The notes beneath the pieces were generated by a model. The model was not told the origin of the DNA and searched no databases. It was given only the letters and a program-made list of their open reading frames with translations. Below, in pieces: positions 52,449-61,519 of a stretch of DNA of 64,000 nucleotides (the first letter of the stretch is position 1; each line of letters begins with the position of its first letter). Source of the stretch: Streptomyces dangxiongensis (GTDB taxonomy: Bacteria; Actinomycetota; Actinomycetes; Streptomycetales; Streptomycetaceae); contig NZ_CP033073.1 of assembly GCF_003675325.1 (NCBI RefSeq), positions 2,852,001 through 2,916,000 of the forward strand, written 5' to 3'. The position numbers and the translations under genes were made by a program.

Positions 52449-52997
52449 GTGCCGCGCGTCCACGATGTCCCCCTGTGCCGACAGCTCATCGCCCCCGCCG
52501 AATGGGATCTACACGGCGGATGGGCACTCGGGGACAGGATCGAATGGTCCAACCGGGCGTGCGGCCTGGCATCGCTGCGAGCGATCCTGCTCGCCTACGG
52601 GCGCGAGGCGCCCACGGTGACGGAACTCCTGAAGCTCGCCGTGAAGCACGAGGTGCTGACCCCGCGTGGAGCGCTTCACGCGGGGATCGCGAACCTGGCG
52701 ACCGAACTGGGAGTGCCTTCCCTGGCGGAACCCATCCCCGCCGAAAACCTGCTCGGCCGCCTCGATGACGCCCCCCTCATCGTGTCCGTGACCGAGCAGT
52801 TCCCCGACGACGGCCGCACGGGCGGGCACCTCGTGATTCTGCGCGGCTACGACGACGGCCCCGAGCCGGTGATCCGCTTCCGAGATCCGTCAGCTTGGGG
52901 CCAGTCACATGATCGAGTTCCCCTCAGCCGCCTGTCCGCTTCCTACACGGGGCGCGCGATCACCTTCGCGCCCCTGACCAACAACGGAGACTCCTGA
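52449..52997 (+). CDS. C39-like cysteine peptidase
   Basis: Papain-fold protein of 182 residues, GTG 52449 with AGGAG upstream. The triad is visible: Cys38 in RACGLASLRAILLAYG, His127 in GGHLVILRGYDD and Asp146 in IRFRDPSAWG. It matches C39-like peptidases that are not fused to an ABC transporter. No signal peptide is present, so it acts in the cytoplasm. In this operon it may hydrolyse or transfer peptides, or act as a peptide-bond-forming enzyme; this is inference. It is coupled to the next gene (TGATG). Confidence 0.8.
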   Translation: MPRVHDVPLCRQLIAPAEWDLHGGWALGDRIEWSNRACGLASLRAILLAYGREAPTVTELLKLAVKHEVLTPRGALHAGIANLATELGVPSLAEPIPAENLLGRLDDAPLIVSVTEQFPDDGRTGGHLVILRGYDDGPEPVIRFRDPSAWGQSHDRVPLSRLSASYTGRAITFAPLTNNGDS

Positions 52998-53359
52998 TGC
53001 CCGAGACTGACGGCGACGCGACCGAGGCCGTAGGCGGCCGAAGGATCGCCGTACTGGGCGAGATGCTGGAGCTGGGCGAGGAAGCAGTCGAGGCCCATCG
53101 CGAGATTGGCCGCTTCGCAGCCGAAAGCGGCGTCGATCTCGTCGTGGCGGTCGGCGGAGACCTCGCGAAACAGCTCGCCCTCGCAGCGGGCGCGGCCGGC
53201 GTCCCAGACATTGCGTTCGTTGGCGACAACGCGACCGCCGCAGCGTATCTCGACTCGATCCTTCAGCCCGGTGACGTTGTGCTCGTGAAGGCGTCACGGG
53301 GCGGCCAGCTCTGGCAGATCGCCCAAGCTCTTAACGGACAGCCCGTCACTGGGCTCTAG
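52997..53359 (+). CDS. Stand-alone MurF-like C-terminal domain
   Basis: Protein of 120 residues equivalent only to the C-terminal (dipeptide-binding) domain of MurF/Mur ligases. It has RRIAVLGEMLELGEEAVEAH, DLVVAVGGDLAKQLALAA, VPDIAFVGDN and GDVVLVKASRG. The UDP-substrate and ATP-binding domains are absent, not merely out of frame, and the gene starts cleanly with ATG overlapping the peptidase stop. It may serve as a dipeptide-binding or acceptor-recruiting partner for the Ddl-like enzyme. It is the last gene of the run. Confidence 0.85.
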   Translation: MPETDGDATEAVGGRRIAVLGEMLELGEEAVEAHREIGRFAAESGVDLVVAVGGDLAKQLALAAGAAGVPDIAFVGDNATAAAYLDSILQPGDVVLVKASRGGQLWQIAQALNGQPVTGL

Positions 53360-53451
53360 CGAGGCGCGTTCTCGGCCCGTACCCGGGCCGCTCCAAGATT
53401 CTTGGGTTCGGCGGCCGGACCGGCATCGGTCTCCCAGTCACCTCGGCGACG

Positions 53452-54267
53452 TCAATCGTGACGGGCGAGCTTGACTGCGGAAATGAGCAGGATCACGGCC
53501 AGCGCAGGGATGAGCACCAGGTCCGGGAACACGCCGAGCAACAGCCCGCCCAGTACGGCGCCGACGATGGAGCCTGCGGCCATGATCATGGCGAAGCGGA
53601 GGTTCGCACCGAGGACGGCGAAGCTGCCGTCACGGCTGTACCGGGCGAAGGCCACCAGCATGGTCGGCAGCGAGACCAGCAGGGAGATGCTTCCCGCCGT
53701 CTTGATGCCCTCCCCGAACAGCAACACGATCGTCGGGATCAGCAGCTCGCCGCCGGCCACGCCCATGATCGCCGCGACCACCCCAATACCGAAGCCGGCC
53801 ACGACCCCACACGGCACCTGCGCCCACAGCGGCAGATCGAGGGTGCCCAGGGTTGTTGTGTGCGTGACCATCAGGGCCGCGGCCATGAGCACCATCAGTG
53901 CGGCCAGCACCTTGTAAAGGGTGGCGGAGCGCATGCGTACCGCCCAGGACGCTCCGGCCCAGGCACCCAGCAGGCTGCCGGCCAGCAGGTTGACCGCGAC
54001 GGGCCAGCGTGCGGCCAGCTCGACGGCCGGGACCGCCGCCAGACGGGCAGGCAGCGCGACCAAGACCACGACGAGGCTCATCGCCTTGTTCAGGATGACG
54101 GCCGAGAGCGCGGCGAAGCCGAAGAGGCTGATCAGCAGTGGCAGGCGGAACTCCGCGCCGCCCAGCCCGATCATCCCGCCCAGAACGCCGATGGCCGCCC
54201 CGGCGCCGAAAACCACAGGCGTTGCATGCGTCGAGCGGAGGGGAACGACGTTCTGGTCAAAGGCCAT
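53452..54267 (-). CDS. TSUP (TauE/SafE) family transporter
   Basis: Membrane protein of 271 residues with about eight helices. ATG 54267 (MAFDQNVVPL) has GAGG 9 nt upstream and is preferred to ATG 54276. The two repeats typical of the family begin VLGGMIGLGGAEFRLPLLI and VVAAIMGVAGGELLIPTIVL. TSUP proteins export or import sulfite, sulfonates or other organic anions. It runs convergent with the murein-enzyme operon and next to the right end of the accessory block, so it may be cargo. Confidence 0.9.
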   Translation of the reverse strand: MAFDQNVVPLRSTHATPVVFGAGAAIGVLGGMIGLGGAEFRLPLLISLFGFAALSAVILNKAMSLVVVLVALPARLAAVPAVELAARWPVAVNLLAGSLLGAWAGASWAVRMRSATLYKVLAALMVLMAAALMVTHTTTLGTLDLPLWAQVPCGVVAGFGIGVVAAIMGVAGGELLIPTIVLLFGEGIKTAGSISLLVSLPTMLVAFARYSRDGSFAVLGANLRFAMIMAAGSIVGAVLGGLLLGVFPDLVLIPALAVILLISAVKLARHD

Positions 54268-54470
54268 AACTGGCATCCTCGCTGGTAGCCGCCTCCGCCC
54301 GCTACGCCGCAGCCCCACATTGGGGGCAAAGCACCGGGCGCCCACCCCGAGATTCGTCCGGTCCTATGAAGCAGCTCGGAGCATCCAGCACCGATCCAGC
54401 ACGGTGCGGGTGATGGGGGGTGATGACGGGTGACGAGGTGTCAGATTATCCAGCACCTATCCAGCACGGT
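54268..54470. other. Right border of the accessory block
   Basis: About 200 bp without a gene. It contains the four ATCCAGCAC copies, then a G-rich run of GGTGATG-type repeats at 54400-54440, and leads into the ychF terminator. The TSUP promoter should also lie here. Confidence 0.5.
54383..54467. repeat. Right cluster of four ATCCAGCAC repeats
   Basis: ATCCAGCAC occurs at 54383, 54394, 54448 and 54459, in the same orientation as the left cluster. They form two pairs each spaced exactly 11 bp. No other part of the window shows such clustering, so the motif marks the ends of the accessory block. Confidence 0.85.
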
Positions 54471-54507
54471 AAAAATCTAGGGGCCCACCCCCGGAGAGGT
54501 GGACCCC
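54471..54507 (-). terminator. Rho-independent terminator of ychF
   Basis: On the minus strand GGGGTCCACC and GGTGGGCCCC pair (10 bp with one G-T wobble) around an 8-nt loop and are followed by TAGATTTTT. It lies about 50 nt after the ychF stop codon. Confidence 0.88.
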
Positions 54508-54556
54508 CTCTGACCTGCGCATTTGTCAGATCAGCGATGTGGTGCTATGTGACCCA

Positions 54557-54564
<8 letters not shown>
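54504..54564. other. Putative right attachment site overlapping the ychF 3' end
   Basis: The direct-repeat partner of 42931-42989. The core TCTGAC-N10-GTCAGA (54509-54530) is a perfect 6-bp inverted repeat, and the homology runs on to CTACACGT (54557-54564), the stop and last codons of ychF. Integration at the 3' end of ychF, leaving the gene intact, would explain it. Confidence 0.6.
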
Positions 54565-55645
<1,081 letters not shown>

Positions 55646-55828
55646 GTTGCGACTTCCCGTTGATGAGTGGGCCAGGGGCTGCCAGACCAGAGACCGATAC
55701 TGGCCGATCCACCAGTTTACGGCGTCCGGGGCGCCCGGCTCGCTGGAGCGGGGGACGGGTGGCCGGCCGTTTCCCCGTCGGCGTGTCTGAGGGCTGATCG
55801 GGCACATAAGCAGACCTAAGTTGGTCCA

Positions 55829-56395
55829 ATGGAGCAACGCAGGACGCGACATCCGAACAACGGACGGCGACGTGGCGCACAGCCGCCCGCCCCGCTGCCA
55901 CCGCAGGCCCGGCGCGGGCCGGCCGGTGAGCGCGGGCCCGCACCGGGGACCGCCCGCGCGGCGCGGCCGCGCCGGACGGTGCGCCCCGCGCGGCCGGCGG
56001 GGGCGGGCGGACGGCCGGCGGACATGAAGCTCACCGGGCTCGGCAGCGGGCTGTTCTGCGTCGTGGCGATGTTCCTGCTCGGCTACCTGGACCAACTGCT
56101 CCTGGGAGCCTCCGGCACGGTGTACGGGCTGCTGTTCCTGCCGGTGTGCCTGCTCACGGCCCTGTGGGTACGCGACGGGGACGTGCTGACCGCCCCGGTG
56201 GTCGCACCGATCGCGTTCACCCTGGGGCTGCTGCCCCTCGCCGACGGCGCCGGAGGGCTCGCCGGCCGGATGATGGGGCTGTTCACCGGGCTGGCCACGC
56301 AGGCGGGCTGGCTGTACGCGGGGACGCTCGCCGCCGGCGTGACCGTGCTCGTACGCCGGACGCGGTGGGCGGAACAGCGCCGCCGACGGAGCTGA
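55829..56395 (+). CDS. DUF6542-type membrane protein
   Basis: Protein of 188 residues. The first 65 residues are a disordered Arg/Pro/Ala-rich tail, followed by about four membrane helices (GSGLFCVVAMFLLGYLD, TVYGLLFLPVCLLTALWV, PIAFTLGLLPLADG, GWLYAGTLAAGVTVLV). ATG 55829 has no ribosome site; TAAGTT lies 9 nt upstream, so the mRNA may be leaderless. It is conserved beside ychF, ispH and xseA in Streptomyces by my recollection. Function unknown. Confidence 0.8.
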   Translation: MEQRRTRHPNNGRRRGAQPPAPLPPQARRGPAGERGPAPGTARAARPRRTVRPARPAGAGGRPADMKLTGLGSGLFCVVAMFLLGYLDQLLLGASGTVYGLLFLPVCLLTALWVRDGDVLTAPVVAPIAFTLGLLPLADGAGGLAGRMMGLFTGLATQAGWLYAGTLAAGVTVLVRRTRWAEQRRRRS

Positions 56396-56400
56396 GCGTG

Positions 56401-56432
56401 CGGGCCGCCCGGGACCGGACCCGGGCGGCCCG
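56401..56432. terminator. Bidirectional terminator between the DUF6542 gene and ppgK
   Basis: A perfect 13-bp stem (CGGGCCGCCCGGG with its complement) around ACCGGA lies between the convergent stops. It has no T-run on either strand but is centrally placed to separate the two transcripts. Confidence 0.8.
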
Positions 56433-56437
56433 GACGG

Positions 56438-57184
56438 TCACCCCCGCGGGGCCGCTCTCATCGCCGCTCCCACGATCCCCGCGTTGTTCTGGAGCTGCGC
56501 GGGGACGATCTCCGCCTTGACGCCCTCGATCAGGTGCAGGAACTTGTGCGCCTTGCGGCTGACCCCGCCGCCGATGACGAACAGCTCCGGCGAGAACAGC
56601 ATCTCCACGTGCGCCAGATACTGCTGCACGCGCTGCGCCCACTGCTCCCAGCTGAGGTCGTGGTCCTCCTTGACCTTGCTGGAGGCACGCTTCTCGGCGT
56701 CGTGGCCGTGCAGCTCCAGGTGGCCCAGCTCCGTGTTGGGGACGAGGACGCCGTCCACGAAGAGGGCGCTGCCGATGCCGGTGCCGAAGGTGAGCAGGAT
56801 GACCGTGCCCCGGCGGCCCCGTCCGGCGCCGAACTGCATCTCGGCGACGCCCGCCGCGTCCGCGTCGTTGACCACGGTCACCGGGAGGCCGCCGAGTCTG
56901 CCGCTGAACAACGCGCGCGCGTCCGTGTCGATCCAGCTCTTGTCGACGTTCGCCGCCGTACGGATCGTGGCGCCGCCGGTGACCACCCCGGGGAAGGTCA
57001 GGCCGACCGGGCCGGTCCAGCCGAAGTGGTCGATGACCTGCTTGACCCCGTCGGCCACGCCGTCGGGTGTCGCCGGATGCGGGGTGAGCACCTTGCAGCG
57101 CTCCTGGGCCAGGTCGCCCCGGTCCAGGTCCACAGGGGCACCCTTGATGCCGGATCCGCCGATGTCCACGCCGAAGATCTGCAT
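56438..57184 (-). CDS. ppgK: Polyphosphate glucokinase PpgK
   Basis: ROK-type sugar kinase of 248 residues that phosphorylates glucose using polyphosphate (and often ATP). ATG 57184. The phosphate-binding start MQIFGVDIGGSGIKGAPVDL, the catalytic region VTVVNDADAAGVAEM, and GTVILLTFGTGIGSALFVDG with the ELGH motif (NTELGHLELHGHDAE) are all as in actinobacterial PpgK. Length is normal. It is followed by the GC hairpin. Confidence 0.93.
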   Translation of the reverse strand: MQIFGVDIGGSGIKGAPVDLDRGDLAQERCKVLTPHPATPDGVADGVKQVIDHFGWTGPVGLTFPGVVTGGATIRTAANVDKSWIDTDARALFSGRLGGLPVTVVNDADAAGVAEMQFGAGRGRRGTVILLTFGTGIGSALFVDGVLVPNTELGHLELHGHDAEKRASSKVKEDHDLSWEQWAQRVQQYLAHVEMLFSPELFVIGGGVSRKAHKFLHLIEGVKAEIVPAQLQNNAGIVGAAMRAAPRG

Positions 57185-57213
57185 GGCTCCACGTTACGAC
57201 GGACCACTGACGG

Positions 57214-58230
57214 TCAGGCCCCGGGTGTACCGGTCCCGCCGCGCTCGGCGGCCAGCGCGGCCGCCTCCTCGCGCAGGTCGCGGCGGAGTTCCTTGGGCAG
57301 CGAGAAGGTGATCGACTCCTCGGCGGCCTTGACGATCTCCACATCGGCGTAGCCGCGCTCGGCGAGCCACTCCAGGACCTGCTCGACGAGGACCTCGGGA
57401 ACGGAGGCGCCGGAGGTGACACCGACGGTGCGGACACCCTCCAGCCAGGCCTCGTCGATCTCGCCGGCGAAGTCCACCAGGTAGGCCTCGCGGGCGCCGG
57501 CCAGCTTGGCGACCTCGACCAGCCGCTTGGAGTTGGAGGAGTTGCGCGAGCCGACGACGATGACCAGCTCGGCCTCGGCACCCATCTGCTTCACGGCGAG
57601 CTGGCGGTTCTGCGTGGCGTAGCAGATGTCGTCGCTGGGCGGGGAGACCAGACCCGGGAACTTCGCCGTCAGGGCGTCGACGGTCTCCATGGTCTCGTCC
57701 ACGGAGAGGGTGGTCTGGGAGAGCCAGACGACCTTCGAGGGGTCGCGGACCTCGACCTTGGCGACGTCCTCGGGGCCGTCGACGAGCTGGATGTGGTCGG
57801 GGGCCTCGCCGGAGGTGCCGATGACCTCCTCGTGGCCCTCGTGCCCGATCAGGAGGATGTCGTAGTCGTCGTTGGCGTACCGGACGGCTTCCTTGTGGAC
57901 CTTGGTGACCAGGGGGCAGGTGGCGTCGATCGTGGCGAGCCGGCCCTGCCGGGCCTCGTCGTGCACGACGGGGGCGACTCCGTGCGCCGAGAACATCACG
58001 ATGTTGCCCGGCGGCACCTCGTCCGTGCGCTCGACGAAGACGGCGCCCTTCTTCTCCAGGGTCTGCACGACGTACTTGTTGTGGACGATCTCGTGCCGGA
58101 CGTAGATCGGGGCCCCGTACTGCTCCAGGGCCTTCTCGACGGCGATCACGGCGCGGTCCACACCGGCGCAGTAGCCCCGGGGGGCGGCGAGCAGGACACG
58201 GCGGCCAGGCGAAGCGGTCATGCGACCCAT
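57214..58230 (-). CDS. ispH: 4-hydroxy-3-methylbut-2-enyl diphosphate reductase IspH
   Basis: Last enzyme of the MEP isoprenoid pathway, a [4Fe-4S] protein of 338 residues. The cluster cysteines are in [18 protein letters not shown] and [11 protein letters not shown]. The substrate motif AHGVAP, the [10 protein letters not shown] loop and the TSGASVPE segment are present. The start is ATG 58230 or 58221 (MTASPGRR); neither has a strong ribosome site. It is divergent from xseA. Nothing unusual was seen. Confidence 0.96.
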   Translation of the reverse strand: MGRMTASPGRRVLLAAPRGYCAGVDRAVIAVEKALEQYGAPIYVRHEIVHNKYVVQTLEKKGAVFVERTDEVPPGNIVMFSAHGVAPVVHDEARQGRLATIDATCPLVTKVHKEAVRYANDDYDILLIGHEGHEEVIGTSGEAPDHIQLVDGPEDVAKVEVRDPSKVVWLSQTTLSVDETMETVDALTAKFPGLVSPPSDDICYATQNRQLAVKQMGAEAELVIVVGSRNSSNSKRLVEVAKLAGAREAYLVDFAGEIDEAWLEGVRTVGVTSGASVPEVLVEQVLEWLAERGYADVEIVKAAEESITFSLPKELRRDLREEAAALAAERGGTGTPGA

Positions 58231-58432
58231 CGTAAGGCCGCGTCCGGCGGCCCGGAGATCACGCGCCCGGGGCCACGCGCGGAGAACCGGCGACCGGGCG
58301 GCCGCGCACCGGTTCAGCGGGCGGAAGGCGTCCCGGCGTCACCGGGATCGTCTGCGCCATCGGCGTCACCGGCGTCCTCGGGTGCTGTCGGCATCGTCGG
58401 CGTTGTCGGTACCGAACGTTACGCTCGGGCGC

Positions 58433-59641
58433 ATGGCTGTGAACACGTCCCCCGAGGCCCCGCTCCCCGTCGGCGCGGTGTCCCGCATGATCGGGGGCTG
58501 GATCGACCGACTGGGCGCCGTGTGGGTCGAGGGGCAGATCACCCAGCTCTCGCGCCGCCCGGGCGCCGGCGTCGTGTTCCTCACGCTGCGCGACCCCTCG
58601 CACGACATCTCCGTCGGCGTGACCTGCTACCGCCAGGTGTTCGACGCGGTGGCGGACGTCGTCGGCGAGGGCGCCCGCGTCGTCGCACTGGCGAAACCCG
58701 AGTGGTACGCCCCCCGGGGCCAGCTGTCCCTGCGCGCCGCCGAGATAAGACCCGTGGGCGTCGGTGAGCTGCTGGCCCGGCTGGAGCAGCTGAAGAAGGC
58801 GCTCGCGGCCGAGGGCCTGTTCGCGCCGGAGCGGAAGAAGCCGCTGCCGTTCCTGCCGCAACTGATCGGGCTGGTGTGCGGCCGGGCCTCCGCCGCGGAG
58901 CGGGACGTGCTGGAGAACGCCCGGCACCGCTGGCCCGCCGTCCGCTTCGAGGTGCGCAACGTCCCCGTGCAGGGCGTGCACGCCGTCCCGCAGGTCGTGC
59001 AGGCCGTCAAGGAACTGGACGCGGTCGACGAGGTGGACGTCATCATCGTCGCCCGCGGCGGCGGCAGCGTGGAGGACCTGCTGCCGTTCTCCGACGAGCA
59101 GCTCGTGCGGGCCGTGGCCGGGTGCCGTACTCCGGTCGTGTCCGCGATCGGGCACGAGCCGGACAATCCGCTCCTCGACCACGTCGCCGACCTGCGCGCC
59201 TCGACACCGACGGACGCGGCCAAGAAGGTCGTACCGGACGTGGGTGAGGAGTTGGAGCGGGTGCGGATGCTGCGGGACCGGGCGCGGCGCTGCGTGAACG
59301 CGTCCGTGGAGCGGGAGGAGCGCGGGCTGGCGCATGCGCTGGCGCGGCCCTCGATGGAGGATCCGCACCGGATGATCGACGTGCGCGCGGACCAGGTCGG
59401 CTCGCTGGCCGACCGCAGCCGGCGGACCGTGGGGCACCTGCTGGACCGCGCGGACTCGGAGCTGACGCACACGCACGCGCGCGTGGTGGCCCTCTCCCCC
59501 GCGGCGACGCTCCACCGCGGTTACGCGGTGCTCCAGCGGGCCGACGGACATGTGGTGCGGGACGCGGCGGAAGTGGCGGAGGGCGAGACGCTGCGCGCTC
59601 GCGTCGCCGACGGTGAATTCACGGTGAAGGTGGGCGAATGA
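58433..59641 (+). CDS. xseA: Exodeoxyribonuclease VII large subunit XseA
   Basis: Large subunit of 402 residues. ATG 58433 gives [20 protein letters not shown]. An N-terminal OB fold ([20 protein letters not shown]) is followed by the catalytic domain ([65 protein letters not shown]). A C-terminal helical part follows, ending near [13 protein letters not shown]. It degrades single-stranded DNA to oligonucleotides in complex with XseB. TACGCT 8 nt upstream of the ATG and no ribosome site suggest a leaderless transcript. It overlaps xseB. Confidence 0.96.
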   Translation: MAVNTSPEAPLPVGAVSRMIGGWIDRLGAVWVEGQITQLSRRPGAGVVFLTLRDPSHDISVGVTCYRQVFDAVADVVGEGARVVALAKPEWYAPRGQLSLRAAEIRPVGVGELLARLEQLKKALAAEGLFAPERKKPLPFLPQLIGLVCGRASAAERDVLENARHRWPAVRFEVRNVPVQGVHAVPQVVQAVKELDAVDEVDVIIVARGGGSVEDLLPFSDEQLVRAVAGCRTPVVSAIGHEPDNPLLDHVADLRASTPTDAAKKVVPDVGEELERVRMLRDRARRCVNASVEREERGLAHALARPSMEDPHRMIDVRADQVGSLADRSRRTVGHLLDRADSELTHTHARVVALSPAATLHRGYAVLQRADGHVVRDAAEVAEGETLRARVADGEFTVKVGE

Positions 59642-59907
59642 CGGACAAGGTGGACGAGGCGCTCTCGTACGAGCAGGCGCGCGACGAGCTGATCGAGGTC
59701 GTACGACGGCTGGAGGCGGGCGGTACGACGCTGGAGGAGTCGTTGGCGCTGTGGGAGCGCGGCGAGGAGCTGGCCAGGGTGTGCCGGCGCTGGCTGGAGG
59801 GCGCCCGGGCCCGACTGGACGCGGCGCTGGCCGAGGAGGAGGACGAGGGGGAGGGGGAGGGGGAGGGGGAGGCCGGGCCCGCGAAGGACGGGGAGCGGGC
59901 CGGGTAG
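59638..59907 (+). CDS. xseB: Exodeoxyribonuclease VII small subunit XseB
   Basis: Small subunit of 89 residues, ATG overlapping the xseA stop. The conserved helical core [20 protein letters not shown] and [20 protein letters not shown] matches XseB. The tail is a repeat-encoded Glu/Gly run ([15 protein letters not shown]) from GAGGGG repeats, variable among strains. It binds and regulates XseA. Confidence 0.93.
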   Translation: MTDKVDEALSYEQARDELIEVVRRLEAGGTTLEESLALWERGEELARVCRRWLEGARARLDAALAEEEDEGEGEGEGEAGPAKDGERAG

Positions 59908-60105
59908 GCGCGGGGGCCCGAGGAGCCCTGGGAGGGCCCCGGGGGGCGGGGGCCGGGGGCCCGAGAGGCTGGGGGCCGGGGGCCCTGGAGGCTGGAGGCT
60001 GGGGCCCTGGAGGTCGGGGGCCGGGGGCCGGGGACCCGGGGGCCGCTTCGGGTGGATGGGGGCGTCGGCAGGCAAGCGGTCTCGTGGTGCTGTGAGGCGG
60101 ATCAC
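59908..60105. repeat. G-rich degenerate tandem repeat tract after xseB
   Basis: The DNA is made of variations of CTGGGGGCCGGGGGCCC and GGAGGCTGGAGGCTG. It contains many runs of four or more G spaced by a few bases on the plus strand (for example around 59941-59955 and 60018-60034), which could form G-quadruplexes in DNA or in the xseAB 3' mRNA. No gene is supported here. Confidence 0.8.
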
Positions 60106-60121
60106 CACACCCCCGATTTTG

Positions 60122-60151
60122 TTGAACATTAAACCTCACTTGTCGTAGGGT
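60122..60151 (+). promoter_or_regulatory. Promoter of the RutE-like gene
   Basis: TTGAAC (60122-60127) and TAGGGT (60146-60151) form a -35/-10 pair with 18-bp spacing in an AT-rich pocket about 55 nt upstream of the ATG. An AACATTAAAC stretch within it could be an operator half. Confidence 0.6.
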
Positions 60152-60205
60152 CGTGACGTCAGCCGGTCCGGCCCTCGGATCGACGCGCACCCGAGGAAGG
60201 CACGT

Positions 60206-60796
60206 ATGTCTCTCGTTCTTGACCCCGCCGCCCAGGACCTGCTGTTCCGCGAGGCCCGCACCGCGAACACCTTCACCGACGAGCCGGTGACCGACGAGCA
60301 GGTCCAGGCGATCTACGACCTGGTCAAGTACGGCCCCACCGCCTTCAACCAGACCCCGCTGCGCATCACCCTGGTCCGCTCCGCTGAGGCCCGCGAGCGC
60401 CTGCTGCCGCACATGGCCGAGGGCAACCGGGCGAAGACCGCCGCCGCCCCGCTGGTCGCGATCCTCGCCGCGGACAACGAGTTCCACGAGGAGCTGCCGG
60501 CCCTCTTCCCGGCCTTCCCGCAGGCAAAGGACCTCTTCTTCGCCGAGCGTCCGGCCCGCGAGAGCGCCGCCGCGCTCAACGCCGCACTGCAGGCCGCCTA
60601 CTTCGTCGTCGGTGTCCGCGCCGCCGGCCTGGCCGCCGGCCCGATGACCGGCTTCGACTTCGAGGGCGTCCGCAAGGAGTTCCTGGACGACGACCACACC
60701 CCGCTGATGATCGTCAACATCGGCCGGCCCGGCCCGGACGCCTGGTACCCGCGCTCCCCGCGCCTGGCGTACGAGGACGTCGTCACGACCGTCTGA
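60206..60796 (+). CDS. Nitroreductase-family reductase, RutE-like (malonic semialdehyde reductase)
   Basis: FMN-dependent reductase of 196 residues; ATG 60206 with GAGGAAGG upstream. RutE-type landmarks are LFREARTANTFTDEPVTDEQ, YDLVKYGPTAFNQTPLRI, PLVAILAADNEFHEELPALF and a C-terminal FLDDDHTPLMIVNIGRPGP. RutE reduces malonic semialdehyde to 3-hydroxypropionate in pyrimidine degradation. No other rut genes are nearby, so it may reduce other aldehydes or nitro compounds. Terminated by a strong hairpin. Confidence 0.9.
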   Translation: MSLVLDPAAQDLLFREARTANTFTDEPVTDEQVQAIYDLVKYGPTAFNQTPLRITLVRSAEARERLLPHMAEGNRAKTAAAPLVAILAADNEFHEELPALFPAFPQAKDLFFAERPARESAAALNAALQAAYFVVGVRAAGLAAGPMTGFDFEGVRKEFLDDDHTPLMIVNIGRPGPDAWYPRSPRLAYEDVVTTV

Positions 60797-60809
60797 GCGG
60801 CCCGCCCAA

Positions 60810-60848
60810 GCGAAAGAGGCCCCCGGCATCGCCGGGGGCCTCTTTCGC
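60810..60848. terminator. Bidirectional terminator between the RutE-like and DUF4245 genes
   Basis: A perfect 18-bp stem (GCGAAAGAGGCCCCCGGC with its complement) and a 3-nt loop (ATC) lie between two convergent genes. The A/T-rich base of each arm gives a short T-run in both directions. Confidence 0.95.
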
Positions 60849-60860
60849 ACGCGGTCAGGG

Positions 60861-61400
60861 TCACTCCATGCGCAGCGCCGCCGCCATCGCCGTCAGCTCC
60901 TCGAACGAGGCGGTGCCGGCCACCACCGTCGTGGAGCCCGGGGCGCCCTGGAGCACGAGGGCGTCGTAGCGGCCACCGGTGTAACGGGTCCAGGTACGGC
61001 CGCCGGCCTTCTCGGTCCGCCGTGTCGCCGACGCGCCCTGACTGGCCTGCTCGATGAACTCGGCGGGCTTCTGCGTGGACGACTGCTCGACCTGCACGTA
61101 CTGGCCGTCCGGGGTCTGGAAGCCGAGGTGCCAGCGGTCGGAGTTCTGGCCCTGGAAGCGCACGGAGGTCGCCTTCCAGGTGTCCGGCAGGCCCTCGGGG
61201 GCGGCCACCGGATAGCTGACCGCGCGCCGGGCCGTGATCAGCTCGACCCGGTAGTCGACCCGCTTGAGGTCGGGAGAGTGATCGTTGTGCGGGAGGGCGA
61301 GGAAGTAGACGACCGCCGCCGCGATACCGATCAGGGCCAGGGAGACGATCATGTCCCGGGCCGTCTTCTGCTTGCCGTTCGAACCTGCCACGTCCACCAT
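60861..61400 (-). CDS. DUF4245-family membrane-anchored protein
   Basis: Protein of 179 residues; ATG 61400. One N-terminal membrane helix (about 18-36, [19 protein letters not shown]) precedes an extracytoplasmic domain with [41 protein letters not shown] and [20 protein letters not shown]. It is the DUF4245 family, conserved in actinobacteria divergently next to glpX, as here. Function unknown. Confidence 0.9.
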   Translation of the reverse strand: MVDVAGSNGKQKTARDMIVSLALIGIAAAVVYFLALPHNDHSPDLKRVDYRVELITARRAVSYPVAAPEGLPDTWKATSVRFQGQNSDRWHLGFQTPDGQYVQVEQSSTQKPAEFIEQASQGASATRRTEKAGGRTWTRYTGGRYDALVLQGAPGSTTVVAGTASFEELTAMAAALRME

Positions 61401-61519
61401 CGTCGCAGGTGCCCCAAGCGCTCATCCGTGGGGTCCCCTGCTCATTTTGTCTGGTCAGCGATAGAGTCAGGGTCCAATACCCTCATCCGGCCGTCGTCGT
61501 ATCAGAAAGGTGCGCTCCG

